Source: VRUE01 sp963725085
Lineage (GTDB): Bacteria > Actinomycetota > Thermoleophilia > Solirubrobacterales > 70-9
NCBI GenBank assembly: GCA_963725085.1
Contig: CAVRXM010000001.1
Location: 186,001 to 250,000 of the forward strand
DNA length: 64,000 nucleotides
Direction of reading: 5' to 3'
Shown: in pieces, positions 63,735 to 64,000 of the stretch
Layout of the letters: each line of letters begins with the position of its first letter
How positions within the stretch are numbered: position 1 is the stretch's first letter
The notes under the pieces: model-generated
The model's input: only the letters and a program-made list of their open reading frames with translations
What the model was told of the DNA's origin: nothing
Database searches by the model: none
Position numbers and translations under genes: made by a program

Positions 63735-64000
63735 ATGAAAAAGGCCCTCGCGGGCCCGGCGAATCGTCCAGCGAAAAAGAAGCCTGAGCGACGGGCGATG
63801 ATAGCAGCGAAGCGGCGCCGTCCGCGGGCGCTGGCGCGCGCGGCGTGGACCCGGGTGAGAGGGGCGACGGCGCGGCTCGATCGCGGCGTCAATCGCCTCA
63901 TGGTGCGGGTCTGGCCGCCGCTCTCGCGCCTCGCCCGCAGGGTCGCCGCCACCGCGAAGCGGTGGTCGCGCTGGCTGGGACGTCGGCTGCGGCCGGTCGG
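63735..64000 (+). CDS. Start of a very basic protein of unknown function (partial)
   Basis: An open frame from ATG 63735 runs to the window edge without a stop, 88 codons. Third positions are almost all G or C, as in true genes here. The product is Arg/Lys-rich (KKALAGPANRPAKKKPERRA, RLMVRVWPPLSRLARRVAA). It diverges from fusA, where rpsG/rpsL would be expected on the other strand. No family was recognised; a cytoplasmic basic head of a membrane protein is one guess. Confidence 0.45.
   Translation, partial: MKKALAGPANRPAKKKPERRAMIAAKRRRPRALARAAWTRVRGATARLDRGVNRLMVRVWPPLSRLARRVAATAKRWSRWLGRRLRPV
63738..63756 (-). terminator. Possible intrinsic terminator upstream of fusA (minus strand)
   Basis: On the minus strand GGCCC-GCGA-GGGCC is followed by TTTTT. 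A second hairpin (CCGGC/GCCGG at 63712-63725) with a nearby T-run lies closer to fusA. They could end transcription coming from upstream or attenuate fusA. The first also coincides with the first codons of a plus-strand ORF, so it may be chance. Confidence 0.35.

Noticed and set aside
63665..63952. Minus-strand ORF directly upstream of fusA
   Set aside because: It does not resemble S7 or S12, and the plus-strand frame over the same bases has the third-position GC pattern expected of a gene.

Overview
The window is a chromosomal stretch of a very GC-rich actinobacterium. Zinc-binding S4 and S14, a partner-switching stress sigma module, an F420-type (DDN-like) reductase, many leaderless genes and near-saturated third-position GC all fit Actinomycetota. 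A deep lineage such as Thermoleophilia/Solirubrobacterales is my inference, not something the sequence proves. There are no rRNA genes, insertion sequences, phage genes or CRISPR arrays. One tRNA is present, tRNA-Pro(CGG).

Layout. 1-11.7 kb holds lipid and small-molecule metabolism: two SDRs, a DDN-like reductase, an MBL hydrolase, PlsC, glycerol kinase, a TetR/amidase pair, a GT2 enzyme, a BCCP-like carrier, an enoyl-CoA hydratase and AlkA. 11.7-19.3 kb carries the biotin genes bioB-bioF-bioD and bioA, interrupted by an MFS exporter and its MarR regulator. 19.3-26.6 kb is mixed: NUDIX, a hexapeptide acyltransferase, a glycosyltransferase, LemA, rubredoxin, a GMC oxidoreductase and superoxide dismutase. 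26.6-30.7 kb is a full general-stress cassette: SigB/F-type sigma, RsbW-like kinase, RsbV-like STAS protein, NTF2-like protein and RsbU-like phosphatase. 30.7-43 kb holds a decayed YihY gene, ferritin, a secreted glycosidase, tRNA-Pro, a DsbA-like protein, an acyl-CoA synthetase, patatin, DacB, LigA, SurE and TruA. From 43.1 kb to 63.7 kb the minus strand carries the ribosomal superoperon fusA-tuf-S10-spc-alpha, ending in rpoA and rplQ at a bidirectional terminator.

The most interesting signal is a family of four short leader ORFs (core MSAERASV...FAQRAKRE, 17-24 codons). In every copy the stop codon overlaps the start codon of the next gene (alkA, NUDIX, an unknown protein, an O-methyltransferase). 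Two copies sit directly behind a leaderless TAGGNT promoter. Other points are divergent gene pairs with overlapping back-to-back -10 boxes, unusually long acidic or basic extensions on S5, L5, L22 and S17, a small acidic ORF between rpmC and rpsQ that shares a sequence module with the S5 tail, and no infA next to rpmJ.

Caution. Many genes, including essential ones (ligA, rpoA, tuf, fusA), are broken by single-base shifts. Where the intact protein can be inferred, most are one extra base. These look like residual assembly errors, so the affected genes are annotated across the shift and treated as functional unless larger deletions are visible.
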